64,000 bases of DNA. Origin: Pseudalkalibacillus sp045920555 (GTDB taxonomy: Bacteria > Bacillota > Bacilli > Bacillales > Fictibacillaceae). The stretch covers positions 1,240,001-1,304,000 of the forward strand of contig NZ_CP174509.1 of assembly GCF_045920555.1 (NCBI RefSeq), written 5' to 3'. The position numbers and the translations under genes are program-made. Below are positions 31,877 through 40,676 of the stretch, piece after piece. Position 1 is the stretch's first letter, and the number at the start of each line of letters is the position of its first letter. The notes under the pieces are model-generated. The model saw only the letters and a list, made by a program, of their open reading frames with translations. It searched no databases and was not told the origin of the DNA.

Positions 31877-33097
31877 ATGAATATATTAGTGGCACCATCC
31901 GGTTTTAAAGAAAGTTTGGGAGCGGATCAAATTGCAACTAGCATGAAAAAAGGGATCTTGAATGTAATCCCCGACGCCAAGGTTACCACACTCCCACTAG
32001 TAGACGGAGGAGAAGGCTTTACGGAGACGATGGTCAATTGGACCAAAGGAGAACTGCATACAGTCGTCGTCACAGGTCCTATCCGGAAAAAAGTGGAAGC
32101 ATCGATCGGCTTTCTCGGTGAAACACAAAACAGGACGGCAGTCATCGAAATGGCTTCTGCAGCAGGATTGAAACTGGTACCTAGACATCAAAGAAATCCG
32201 TTGCTTACTACTTCATATGGTGTAGGAGAACTCATAAAAGCTGCACTGGATATTGGGGCGGAGCGGATTTTGATAGGGTGTGGCGACTCTGGGATCAACG
32301 ATGGGGGAATCGGCATGGCAGAGGCACTTGGAATTCGTTTCTTCGATCAAAAAATGAAACAGATTGATGTAAAAAAAGGGGCTGTAAGCCTTCAGGAAAT
32401 CGATTCGATCGATTTGACGCGGTGTGACTCCCGGTTAAACAAAACTAGACTGGATGTTGCGTGCAACTGGCACAATATCCTTTGTGGAACGAACGGAGTG
32501 GCAAGAGTGTTCGGACCCCAAAAAGGAGCAACAGATCAGCAGGTCGCTTTCCTAGATGAAGGGCTCGAACACTATGCAGCCAAAATCAAGGAAACAACAG
32601 GGTATTGTGTCCGTGAAATGCCGGGCGGGGGAGCATCCGGCGGCCTCGGAACAGGTCTGCAAGCTTTGCTCGGTGCGGTCCTCCATCCCCGATTCGATCT
32701 GATCATGGATTACATGGATATCAATGAGCACCTCCAGAAGACAGACTTGGTTTTGACGGCAGAAGGCAGCATTGATTTTCAAACACCGCGTGGGAAAATT
32801 CCAGCATTAGTCGCGGCAAAAGCAAAAACATTCGGCAAACCTGTAATCGCTATAGCAGGCACCATCGGTAAGGACGCACAAGTGAATTATCACCATGGAA
32901 TCGACGTGTTCACAAGTATCCTCCAATCGCCATTGAGCCTTGAAAAAGCGATGGAGAAAACCGAGGAATGGGTGATCGAAAGTACTGAAACCACCATGAG
33001 GATGCTCTCTGTGGGGTTTGAACTCGCAGCCAGCGTACCATCCTTCGTATTGAATAGGAGGGCATATCATGAATCCGGCTTTGACCCGATCAGATAG
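31877..33097 (+). CDS. Glycerate 2-kinase (GarK/GlxK type)
   Basis: A 406-residue glycerate kinase of the GarK family: ILVAPSGFKESLGADQIATSM at the N-terminus, LPLVDGGEGFTETMV, VIEMASAAGLKLV, ILIGCGDSGINDGGIGMAEALG and the MPGGGASGGLGTGLQALL loop. It phosphorylates D-glycerate with ATP, feeding serine, glyoxylate or sugar acid breakdown into glycolysis. The C-terminus is about 25 residues longer than usual and overlaps the DASS transporter start by 29 bp. Coupling with a carboxylate transporter suggests glycerate or a related hydroxyacid is taken up and used. ATG follows GAGGGAGG. Confidence 0.92.
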   Translation: MNILVAPSGFKESLGADQIATSMKKGILNVIPDAKVTTLPLVDGGEGFTETMVNWTKGELHTVVVTGPIRKKVEASIGFLGETQNRTAVIEMASAAGLKLVPRHQRNPLLTTSYGVGELIKAALDIGAERILIGCGDSGINDGGIGMAEALGIRFFDQKMKQIDVKKGAVSLQEIDSIDLTRCDSRLNKTRLDVACNWHNILCGTNGVARVFGPQKGATDQQVAFLDEGLEHYAAKIKETTGYCVREMPGGGASGGLGTGLQALLGAVLHPRFDLIMDYMDINEHLQKTDLVLTAEGSIDFQTPRGKIPALVAAKAKTFGKPVIAIAGTIGKDAQVNYHHGIDVFTSILQSPLSLEKAMEKTEEWVIESTETTMRMLSVGFELAASVPSFVLNRRAYHESGFDPIR

Positions 33098-34517
33098 AAG
33101 AGCAAAAAGGAAAGAAATGAAATATGGCTGGCTGAACAATCTCTCTCGTTCTTGGATATTATTAGCCGGCCTAAGCGTATTCTTATTAATCCTACCTGCT
33201 GAATTGAAGCTTGATGGAAAACTGGCGATCATCACGTTCATGGTGGCGACCTATTGCTGGGTTGCGACACCCGTTCCGCCAGCGATTGTGGCTATCGGGT
33301 CCGTCTTGTTTTTAACCATGACAGGGGCTGCAGATCAGGAATTGTTGTATTCTTCCTTGTCATCAGACGTGATCTGGCTAATGATCGGGGCATTCATTGT
33401 AGGAGCGGCGATGCAAAGTACTGGGCTCGCTAGCCGGCTTGTCACCTTGTTGCTTTCAAAAGCAAATTCAGTTTCAGGACTATTCTTTTTGCTGACCATC
33501 GTGATCCAGTTGCTTACGTTTTTCATCCCTTCCACATCGGGCCGTGCATCTGTCATGTTACCAATCTATCGGGATCTGTCGAACGTGATGAAGAACCGGA
33601 AAGTGCAAAAAGGCTTGTCCATTCTGATTCCTGTCATCATTTTGATTGCCACCAGTGCTACATTGATCGGGGCTAGTTCCCATTTGATTGCCAATGACTA
33701 TTTGGAAAAGTTCGGTCATGAAAGAATATCGTTTCTTACATGGATGGTGTGGGGCGTTCCATTCGTGCTCATAGCAGGATTCCTGACTTGTGGTGTCATC
33801 CAGTACATGTTTCTGGATGCTGAAACTCGACGTAAGGTGATTCCCAAGATGGAGGATCGGGAAGGTAAAAAGATAAACCTTTCCGATAAGGAGAAAGTGG
33901 TTTTATCTGTATTCAGTTTGATGGTGGTCCTTTGGATGACAGAAAAACTGCATGGCATAGAGATTGCAACGGTCATCATGGAAGGTGCATTGATACTGGT
34001 CCTGCCTAAGTTAGGGGTGCTTGATTGGAAAAAAGGAATGGAAGCGGTGTCATGGAGTCTGATCCTTTTTGTGGGTGCAGCTGTCTCGCTTGGAGAAGCC
34101 TTGATCAAAACTGGGGCTGCGGAATGGATCATGGATTCTTTGCTGATAGTGACAGAAGGTGTCTTGTTTCAAGCAGAATTCATCACTTTGCTTCTAATGT
34201 CTGTCATCAGTCTCACCTCCCATTTATACATTACTTCTCATACGATGAGAGTAGTCATCCTGGTGCCGCCTCTTTTATCAATGGCAGTGACAGAGAACAT
34301 CAACGTTATTTCATTCGTTTTTCTGTTGATCGTCGGAATGAATTATTGCATCACATTTCCAGTAAGTTCTAAAGCGCTCCTCATCTTTTCAGGGGAAAAA
34401 GGCGGCTTTGAAGCAGTTGAATTACAAAAATTGAGCAAAGTGCTGTCCGTCATCTACATTGCATTGATGATTTTATTCTATTTCACCTATTGGCGTTGGA
34501 CTGGACTGACTCTTTAA
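33069..34517 (+). CDS. DASS/SLC13 family anion:Na+ symporter
   Basis: A 482-residue membrane protein with about eleven to twelve hydrophobic helices. DASS features include ITFMVATYCWVATPVPPAIVA, WLMIGAFIVGAAMQSTGLA, FFIPSTSGRASVMLPIY and ITSHTMRVVILVPPLLSM, where the S-T-S-G and S-N/H-T substrate/Na+ loops occur in each half. Relatives carry dicarboxylates, sulfate or tartrate-like anions. It begins inside the glycerate kinase gene, with AGGAGG at 33057-33062, so the pair is translationally coupled; glycerate or a C4 acid is the inferred cargo. Confidence 0.87.
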   Translation: MNPALTRSDRRAKRKEMKYGWLNNLSRSWILLAGLSVFLLILPAELKLDGKLAIITFMVATYCWVATPVPPAIVAIGSVLFLTMTGAADQELLYSSLSSDVIWLMIGAFIVGAAMQSTGLASRLVTLLLSKANSVSGLFFLLTIVIQLLTFFIPSTSGRASVMLPIYRDLSNVMKNRKVQKGLSILIPVIILIATSATLIGASSHLIANDYLEKFGHERISFLTWMVWGVPFVLIAGFLTCGVIQYMFLDAETRRKVIPKMEDREGKKINLSDKEKVVLSVFSLMVVLWMTEKLHGIEIATVIMEGALILVLPKLGVLDWKKGMEAVSWSLILFVGAAVSLGEALIKTGAAEWIMDSLLIVTEGVLFQAEFITLLLMSVISLTSHLYITSHTMRVVILVPPLLSMAVTENINVISFVFLLIVGMNYCITFPVSSKALLIFSGEKGGFEAVELQKLSKVLSVIYIALMILFYFTYWRWTGLTL

Positions 34518-34603
34518 GGGGAATAGTTAAAATTTATATTTTGCTCTGCCGTATTAAAGGATGTTATCATCTTACTTAATATCGGTAGGAAGGATGTATA
34601 CAT

Positions 34604-35113
34604 ATGTCATTGGAAAGTGTAAAAGACCATTTTAAAAAGTGGAATCGGGAAGATGATGTGATGGAGTTCGAAACATCGAGTGCCACGGTTGAAGAGGCAG
34701 CTGAAACGATCGGAGTCATGCCAGCGCAAATTGCAAAGACGCTGTCTTTCAGAGGGCCGGCAGATAAAGATATCCTGATCGTTGCGGCAGGAGATGCGAA
34801 AATCGATAACAAAAAATTCCGACAGTTCACAGGAATCAAGGCACGCATGCTCAAGCCTGATGAAGTATTGGAACAAACGGGCCATGTCGTGGGTGGCGTC
34901 TGCCCGTTCGGATTGGCAAAAGAAATGGACGTCTATCTAGATATTTCAATGAAACGGTTCGAGTCCCTTTTCCCTGCATGTGGAAGCACCAACTCTGCAA
35001 TCAAACTGACACCAGAGGAGCTATTCGAGTATTCATCTGCAAAAGAGTGGGTGGATGTGTGTAAAGGGTGGGCGGAAGAACCCTCTGAGGAAACTGTTGT
35101 AGCCGAGTCATAA
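34604..35113 (+). CDS. YbaK/EbsC family aminoacyl-tRNA deacylase
   Basis: A 169-residue single-domain YbaK/ProX-type protein: TLSFRGPADKDILIVAAGDAKID, TGHVVGGVCPFGLAKEMDVYLD (the conserved G-G-V-x-P-F-G substrate loop) and FPACGSTNSAIKLTPEEL. It would hydrolyse mischarged tRNA, for example Cys-tRNAPro or Ala-tRNA, freeing the editing load from the synthetases. Monocistronic; AGGAAGG precedes the ATG. Confidence 0.9.
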   Translation: MSLESVKDHFKKWNREDDVMEFETSSATVEEAAETIGVMPAQIAKTLSFRGPADKDILIVAAGDAKIDNKKFRQFTGIKARMLKPDEVLEQTGHVVGGVCPFGLAKEMDVYLDISMKRFESLFPACGSTNSAIKLTPEELFEYSSAKEWVDVCKGWAEEPSEETVVAES

Positions 35114-35138
35114 CTGAAAAAAAGGACGCTATCCAATG

Positions 35139-35419
35139 TGATATGCTCCCCTTAAAGTACACAATGGTAAAATTAAAACAACCATCGTTGCTTGAGGGGA
35201 GCATTTTGTATGTCCAAAAGGTCTAAATATAGTTTAGAAGATAAATTAGAAATCGTTATGAAAGTAAATTCTGGAGATGAATCCGTTCTGACTCTATCGA
35301 AAAAGTTAGGACTCTCCACTTCAGACATATATAAATGGGTCCATTTGAAGCGGTTATGGAGAAATTGTGGGTGGAATATTGCAAGAATGAAACGGAATCA
35401 TGGCGGAAGCGTCTATTAA
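35139..35419 (+). mobile_element. Left-end fragment of an IS3-family (IS150-like) element
   Basis: An ORF from ATG 35210 starts MSKRSKYSLEDKLEIV and continues LTLSKKLGLSTSDIYKWV, the orfA helix-turn-helix of IS150-type transposases, but breaks off after about 45 codons into unrelated residues. Upstream, ATGCTCCCCTTAA (35142 region) and TTGAGGGGAGCAT (35190 region) form a near-perfect inverted repeat, resembling the end of the element. No orfB integrase or right end follows, so it is a dead remnant of at most 280 bp. Confidence 0.7.
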
Positions 35420-35450
35420 ATTATAAAAAAAGCGATAAGGAGACATACGT

Positions 35451-35789
35451 ATGGATCCTGTTTTCATGATTGAGTATGGATTATTATTTGGAGCTTTCGG
35501 CCTTTACCAGGTCTGGGCTTTTCTGAATCGTAAATCGCTGAAAGCGAAGCTGCTGCCGATGTTCATCATCTGTGGGATAGGAATCGGTCTATCTATTTTC
35601 GTCCATTGGTACATTTTCATGTTTGTCGCTGTCATGATCGAGGCGCTACTTTTTGTAACCATGGCTGTCCTTTTAATTGAAATCTTGATAGAATTCAAGA
35701 AAGCTGAGAAGACATCACGTGTGTGGAAACTAGCCATACTCGAAATTCTTTTGATTCTCCTTTATTTCTGGGTAAGGAGAATTATTTGA
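35451..35789 (+). CDS. Small integral membrane protein
   Basis: A 112-residue, very hydrophobic protein with three or four membrane helices (about 5-22, 35-52, 53-78 and 92-110). ATG follows AAGGAGA. There are no recognisable motifs, only a basic RKSLKAK loop between helices 1 and 2. It lies just after the IS3 fragment, so its original promoter may have been altered. Function unknown. Confidence 0.6.
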   Translation: MDPVFMIEYGLLFGAFGLYQVWAFLNRKSLKAKLLPMFIICGIGIGLSIFVHWYIFMFVAVMIEALLFVTMAVLLIEILIEFKKAEKTSRVWKLAILEILLILLYFWVRRII

Positions 35790-35863
35790 TCGGCACTAAG
35801 AAGGAAAAACCTGGGCGGCGTAGAATCTCTACTTAGCTTAAGTAAATTACACAAAACACCAAG

Positions 35864-35894
35864 GACCATAACCTCAAATAGGTATGGTCTTTTT
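35864..35894. terminator. Rho-independent terminator
   Basis: GACCATA (35864-35870) pairs with TATGGTC (35883-35889), the stem extended by CC/GG, followed by TTTTTC on the plus strand. Confidence 0.75.
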
Positions 35895-35937
35895 CTCTTG
35901 TCCAGGTTGTTGGAAAATTTTCGAAAGTAAGGATGAC

Positions 35938-36066
35938 ATGCAACAAAGAACAAAAGCATTATTTGAATGTGAAGTAATGGAGAGGGAATTCAAACTGGTC
36001 GGTCAAAGCGTTACAGCCAACTTTCCGGATGCTTTTCCGCAAGTAGCCATGGATATCCGGGGTTAG
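35938..36066 (+). pseudogene. Short ORF, probable N-terminal fragment of a GyrI-like effector-binding protein
   Basis: ATG 35938, behind AAGGATG, opens 42 codons: MQQRTKALFECEVMEREFKL then VGQSVTANFPDAFPQVAMDI. The segment E-x-x-F-K-L-V-G-x-S-V resembles the first strand of GyrI-like/AraC-type effector-binding domains, which are ~150 residues long. The rest is absent, so this is either a fragment or a chance ORF. Confidence 0.35.
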
Positions 36067-36115
36067 TGCTACTTCCTTATTTATAGCCGAAAAGGGTAAG
36101 AATATAATAAGATGT

Positions 36116-36156
36116 AAAAGGTGCACTAACTCAATAGAGAGTTGTGCACCTTTTTT
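36116..36156. terminator. Strong rho-independent terminator
   Basis: AAAAGGTGCAC pairs with GTGCACCTTTT, stem extended by an inner AACTC/GAGTT segment, followed by T6 on the plus strand and A-rich sequence on the other side. Confidence 0.9.
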
Positions 36157-36276
36157 GAAATTATCATCAGTTTTTCTATAGGTTAGGTTTTATCATCGAG
36201 TTTGTGTTAGAGTATATCATGCTTATCAGTATAATCTTTTCTTAATGAGCCTTCAGTCAGCAGCACTTAAAAATAG

Positions 36277-37038
36277 TTAAAAAGAATATGATTCACCATC
36301 ATCCGGCACTAATATATTAGAGGAAATTTCGTTTTTGTTAATAAAATTCTTTAACTCTTTTCTGGATAATGTCCAGTGGTTGACCGCCTCCATGTGAACA
36401 ACGATAATTTTGGCGTTAGATGCAGCTTTGTAGACTTCATGGATATCCTCTTTCCCCATTACAAGAGAACCGCCTTCATGGAATTGATTGTCCCCGCCGT
36501 TTACGACAATGATTTCTGGCTTTTGCGTATCAATTTCTTTTTGGATTTCTTCATACCAAACTGTATCTCCCGCTACATATAGAGTTTTTTCATCTTTGTG
36601 TTTGAAGACCACACCACAAACTTCACCTGCAAGTTTAACGATTTCACCTCTACCGTGCTGGCCGACTGTTTTGACCAATTGGATATCCTCAAATACTGTA
36701 TCTTCTGTTAAGACTTCTACATTTTGAAAACCAGCGTTTCTCACTTCTTCAGCATCTTTTTCATTTTGCACAAACATTTTTATATCTTTTGGTAATACAT
36801 CCTTGGCTGCCTCGTCAAAATGATCTAAATGCAAATGAGTGACAATCACAGCATCTATATTCTTAATAATATTGTCAATTGAAGTTGGCAAATTAACTAA
36901 AGGATTATTCTGATCTTGTCTTGCTGAATCGGGGAAAGGAGGGTATGTCCCTTTCTCAGCTAACATTGGATCTATCAAAAATTTCTTGTCTGCAAATTTA
37001 ACAACTATGGTCGCATTTCGGATATGTCTAATATCCAT
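36277..37038 (-). CDS. MBL-fold metallo-hydrolase (UlaG-like)
   Basis: A 253-residue metallo-beta-lactamase-fold hydrolase. The metal motif THLHLDHFD (H-x-H-x-D-H) is intact, followed by a downstream GQHGRGEI histidine and YVAGDTVWY, the aspartate ligand. Similar proteins include UlaG-type lactonases and broad MBL hydrolases; the substrate is unknown. ATG 37038 is preferred to GTG 37047 because the GGAG site then has normal spacing. It diverges from an Lrp/AsnC regulator with about 117 bp between the starts, so that regulator is its probable controller. Confidence 0.83.
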   Translation of the reverse strand: MDIRHIRNATIVVKFADKKFLIDPMLAEKGTYPPFPDSARQDQNNPLVNLPTSIDNIIKNIDAVIVTHLHLDHFDEAAKDVLPKDIKMFVQNEKDAEEVRNAGFQNVEVLTEDTVFEDIQLVKTVGQHGRGEIVKLAGEVCGVVFKHKDEKTLYVAGDTVWYEEIQKEIDTQKPEIIVVNGGDNQFHEGGSLVMGKEDIHEVYKAASNAKIIVVHMEAVNHWTLSRKELKNFINKNEISSNILVPDDGESYSF

Positions 37039-37155
37039 AATTAACACTCCATTTCATTGATTTACGTATAGTTTATACTATGATCACTTAACAATTACAC
37101 AGATAAAATCAAGTCTTTTTCCATTTTAACTTGAATTTTGAAAGGTTTTGATTTA

Positions 37156-37566
37156 ATGCTAGATCACACAGACATACGGATACTAGACGAGTTATTTAAC
37201 AATAGTCGTATTACTATGAAAGAATTAGGAGATAAAGTTCATTTGACAGGACAAGCAGCTGCAACCAGGGTTGCCAAATTAGAAGATCATGGAGTGATTG
37301 AGGGTTATACTATTAAGGTCAACCAAGCTAAGTTAGGGTATTTTATCCATGCTTTGATTTCGATTTATACGAAAAATACGTATCATCAACCTTATCTCTC
37401 ATTTATAGAAACTCAAAGGAAATATGTAATAAACAATTATAAAATTAGTGGGGATGGTTGTTATATTCTTGAGTGTAAATTTCCTTCCCATGAACAATTA
37501 GATGAGTTTTTAACCGAGTTAAACAAGCATGCAAACTATAAATTATCTATTGTTATTAGTAAATAA
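37156..37566 (+). CDS. Lrp/AsnC family transcriptional regulator
   Basis: A 136-residue Lrp-type regulator. Residues 1-55 are the AsnC HTH (LDHTDIRILDELFNNSRITM, LTGQAAATRVAKLEDHGVIEGY), residues about 60-136 the RAM ligand-binding domain (HALISIYTK, VINNYKISGDGCYILECKFP). It would sense an amino acid or related small molecule. ATG 37156 (SD GAAAGG) is preferred to TTG 37138. The divergent MBL-fold gene is its likely target. Confidence 0.88.
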   Translation: MLDHTDIRILDELFNNSRITMKELGDKVHLTGQAAATRVAKLEDHGVIEGYTIKVNQAKLGYFIHALISIYTKNTYHQPYLSFIETQRKYVINNYKISGDGCYILECKFPSHEQLDEFLTELNKHANYKLSIVISK

Positions 37567-37696
37567 TTCAAATTAAAAATGGGATATTTAAGAAAATGGT
37601 GAAATTGTTCTGCTCACCAGCAAGAGAATATTGATTCTTCCATATAAGCGGGCGAGAGCTGAAGATTGATGTGATCTCAAAGGAGGCAAAAATAAT

Positions 37697-38080
37697 ATGA
37701 ATAACATTGTTACCAGTATTTTCGTACAAGATCAAGACAGGGCATTAGAGTTTTATTCAGAAATGCTTGGTTTTGTAAAAAAGCATGACGTTCCCGCCGG
37801 AGAATTTAGGTGGATAACGCTTGTTTCTCACGATGATCAAGACGGTACTGAGCTTTTGCTCGAACCGAATGACCATCCTGCCGCCAAAGAGTATCAAGAG
37901 AAGATATTTGCTGATGGCATCCCAGCAACAATGTTTGGCGTTGCAGATATTCGCAAAGAGTACAAGCGATTAATGAAACTCGGCGTGAACTTTATTATGG
38001 AGCCGACAGAAATGGGCAAAGTCACAGTGGCTGTCTTCGATGATACATGCGGCAATCTTATTCAAATAGCGCAGAAGTAA
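37697..38080 (+). CDS. VOC family protein (glyoxalase/dioxygenase fold)
   Basis: A 127-residue VOC protein of two beta-alpha-beta-beta-beta modules: IFVQDQDRALEFYSEMLGFV, GEFRWITLVSHDDQDGTELL, GIPATMFGVADIRKEYKRL and VAVFDDTCGNLIQIAQ at the end. The family includes glyoxalase I, fosfomycin and bleomycin resistance proteins and dioxygenases; metal ligand positions are partly conserved but the reaction is unassigned. ATG follows AAAGGAGG. The group II intron remnant starts immediately after its stop codon. Confidence 0.87.
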   Translation: MNNIVTSIFVQDQDRALEFYSEMLGFVKKHDVPAGEFRWITLVSHDDQDGTELLLEPNDHPAAKEYQEKIFADGIPATMFGVADIRKEYKRLMKLGVNFIMEPTEMGKVTVAVFDDTCGNLIQIAQK

Positions 38081-38083
38081 CTT

Positions 38084-38582
38084 TAGTTTTTACCGTCTCC
38101 ACAAGAAAAGTTGCGATCGCGAAAGATAAAGGCCGGGAATTGACGACCAGGTCGAAAGGGTGGAGTATAGCACACCGACTGTATAGGTTGAATCAATATC
38201 TTACAGGATGGTGCGGATACTTTGCCCTGATGGACACCCAAAGTGTGTTCCACGAGTTAGACAAGTGGATTCGAAGACGTTTGAGGATGGGTGTATGGAA
38301 AGACTGGAAACTATCGAAGACGCGTAAGAGGAAACTAGTAGGTTTCGGTGTGCCAAGAGGAAAGGTCTATGAATGGGCATACTCAAGGAAGTCGTATTGG
38401 CGCATTTCTGGTAGTCCAATACTCAAGAAAACCCTAGACAATTCCTATTGGAATCGCCTAGGGTTGTGTAGCTTGTATCAAAGATATCAATATTTACATC
38501 AATCTTAGAGAAACCGCCGTATACGGATCCATACGTACGATGGTGTGAGAGCTCAGGGGTTAGTCACCCCCTCCTACTCGAT
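38084..38582 (+). mobile_element. 3' remnant of a group II intron (maturase C-terminus plus domains V-VI)
   Basis: The frame in this stretch encodes the maturase (domain X) end of a group II intron reverse transcriptase: LTTRSKGWSIAHRLYRLNQY, LTGWCGYFALMDT, LDKWIRRRLRMGVWKDWK, GKVYEWAYSRKSYWRI and NSYWNRLGLCSLYQRYQYL. After its stop, CCGCCGTATACGGATCC ... TACGTACG, GGTGTGAGAG and GGGGTTAGTCACCCCC and the end CTACTCGAT form intron domains V and VI and the 3' splice junction (about 38582). The reverse transcriptase domains and the 5' half are missing, so it is immobile. Its 3' end abuts the arginase remnant. Confidence 0.88.
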
Positions 38583-39115
38583 TAATCAACTTAGATCCCT
38601 AGACGGTCAATTTGTAAACACGAAGCCCTTTTCGCGAATAAGAACTTTTTCCCTTGATCAAGAGCGCGCACCCATGATGAAAATGTTTTTCGGGCTTCAC
38701 TTTTGGTAATAAACCATTGATTTCTGTTAATTCAGGATGTCCAATCCCAAGACTGATAGCCAGCGGCATCTCATGAATATTCCCGCTTGGAGATGTCTCG
38801 GCTGTATTCAAGTCAGTATGGCATCGTACCAAATAACCCCGAGGTTGTGATAATGTTGTGAAATCCCTGCAAGTGAGCCGATTGCAATACTATGATCTCT
38901 TCCGATCACAAGTGGAAAACCGTTATTCGAAATGACCCCGGAAACCGATTCAGAAAGTGCCTTGTTCACCTCTGAGACTTTCTTTACGTTTTTTAATTGA
39001 CCATCATCCAGCGTTTCGAATGCATTATTGTTTGGACGGTCAATTGTAATATCTCCAAGATCTTCAATGTGATGATCGAGCGCTTTCGTCGTTGAAAGAT
39101 CCCCGCATAACGGTC
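38583..39115 (-). pseudogene. Decayed arginase (rocF-like) remnant
   Basis: Reading across frames on the minus strand recovers arginase: RYAGIFQR, ALDHHIEDLGDITIDRPN, LVIGRDHSIAIGSLAG, GVIWYDA, DLNTAETSPSGNIHEMPLA, SLGIGHPELTEINGLLPKVK, ENIFIMGARSL and IDRLGI. Frameshifts occur near 39085, near 38832 (the metal-ligand DAHGDLN motif has lost a base) and near 38690. The N-terminal ~20 and C-terminal ~95 residues of a normal 300-residue arginase are gone; the end coincides with the intron remnant. Arginase would have supplied ornithine to the neighbouring ornithine aminotransferase. Confidence 0.88.
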
Positions 39116-39155
39116 GATGAAAAATCTATTTCATATAAATAACAATTTATCTACG

Positions 39156-40562
39156 TTAAAAGAATACGTGTGCCATAAAAACAATAATCGGTAATGTGAT
39201 TAATGTTCGTTCAACAAATATGATTACCAGGTCATTAAAATTGACTGGCAGTTTGGATCCAAGCAAGAGTCCGCCCACTTCGGACATATAGATTAATTGA
39301 GTGACCGATACACAAGCAATAACAAATCGTGTTAACGGGCTTTCGATCTCACTCCCAATAACCGCCGGTAAAAACATATCGGCGAATCCGACTACCATCG
39401 TTTGAGCCGCTTCGGCTGCATAAGGAACGTTCATCAACTGAAGTAACGGTACAAACGGGGCACCGAGATACTCAAATACTGGTGTATGCTCCGCGATAAT
39501 TAAGGCCACAGTTCCAATCGCCATCACAATCGGAATCACACCCATCCACATGTCGACAACATTTTTTCCGCCGCCTTTAATAACGGAAGTCCATTTTGTT
39601 TTTCTTGCCTGGGTTGTTGCTTGATTCAATCCCCATTTGAATGAGGAAATGTCACTCGGAATCTCTTCGTCAAACTGATTTTCGGCTTGTTCATAGTAGT
39701 GATTCGCCTTTTTTGACAACGGTGGGATGCGCGGGCAGATCAGAGCTGCAACAAGACCGGCTAAGACAATCGTTAAATAGTATTGGAAAAACATATGTTG
39801 CAGTTCCATTAAAGTTAGTACGACAATAGTAAATGTAATCGAGACAACAGAGAAGGTTGTCCCGATCACGGCAGCTTCTCTTTTTGTATAATAACCGTTT
39901 TCGTACTGTTTGTTTGTTAAGAGCACTCCAATGGTACCGTCTCCCAACCACGAGGCTAAACAATCGATCGAGGAACGTCCGGGCAAGGTGAAAATGGGCC
40001 TCATTATTTTTGTTAACAGCGCTCCGCACAAATCGAGTAATCCAAAGTCAAGCAACAACGGCAAAAATAATCCAGCAAATATAAACACAGCGGCAAGAAC
40101 AGGAATTAGGCTATACAGGAGAAGTCCGCCCGTTGAATCAGACCAAATCCACTCCGGCCCGATTCGAAATAATATCAAGACGGCGAAAACCATTCCCAGA
40201 ATTCGTGCCAATACCCAGATAGGAGTTACATCAAAAAGCCCCTTTAAAAACGGACTATTCATAATCCATGAAGGTTTAAATCGTTTTGAAGTGACAGTAA
40301 CCACGGCCGTCAACGTTATGACAGCAGTCATAAAACCCGGTATTGCGGAGGCAAACGTTTCTTGTACCCAGCCTGCCAACAAAGCAACCGGAATCGTAAT
40401 TTCTCCTTGAAAATTAAATGGGATCATGAACAGCATAATCCCGATTAATGACGGAATCAGAAATTTCAACAAGTCTTCCCTGCTATTACGGAATTTCATA
40501 TCATCGTCTTGTGAATCATTCTGTTTCAAAATCTTTTCATACCCTGGGGCAGGCTCATTCAT
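39156..40562 (-). CDS. YjiH family Gate-domain membrane protein (candidate amino acid transporter)
   Basis: A 468-residue paralog of the protein at 9554-10936, sharing LLPLL-FGLL stretches, LPGRSSIDCLASWLGDGTIG, TTFSVVSITFTIVVL and AAQTMVVGFADMFLPAVIGS almost word for word. About ten membrane segments and two Gate repeats are present. It is the last intact gene of the ornithine/glutamate operon, 114 bp after the biotinyl-like gene, with AAGGGAG before its ATG. By operon context it could carry ornithine, arginine or glutamate; no member of this family has a settled substrate to my knowledge. Confidence 0.82.
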   Translation of the reverse strand: MNEPAPGYEKILKQNDSQDDDMKFRNSREDLLKFLIPSLIGIMLFMIPFNFQGEITIPVALLAGWVQETFASAIPGFMTAVITLTAVVTVTSKRFKPSWIMNSPFLKGLFDVTPIWVLARILGMVFAVLILFRIGPEWIWSDSTGGLLLYSLIPVLAAVFIFAGLFLPLLLDFGLLDLCGALLTKIMRPIFTLPGRSSIDCLASWLGDGTIGVLLTNKQYENGYYTKREAAVIGTTFSVVSITFTIVVLTLMELQHMFFQYYLTIVLAGLVAALICPRIPPLSKKANHYYEQAENQFDEEIPSDISSFKWGLNQATTQARKTKWTSVIKGGGKNVVDMWMGVIPIVMAIGTVALIIAEHTPVFEYLGAPFVPLLQLMNVPYAAEAAQTMVVGFADMFLPAVIGSEIESPLTRFVIACVSVTQLIYMSEVGGLLLGSKLPVNFNDLVIIFVERTLITLPIIVFMAHVFF

Positions 40563-40676
40563 GTTTTAGACTCCCTTCTCCCGCTTTTTTGGAAGCGCAT
40601 TCATATCCTTTTAAAAATCATTCATTATTGATGAAAAATAAGGGGGGGAAGCGTCGTTCCCCCTTTAATAAACAGC

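Noticed and set aside
35762..35959. Minus-strand 65-codon ORF near 35.8 kb
   Set aside because: It spans a terminator hairpin and has no recognisable motif or ribosome site.
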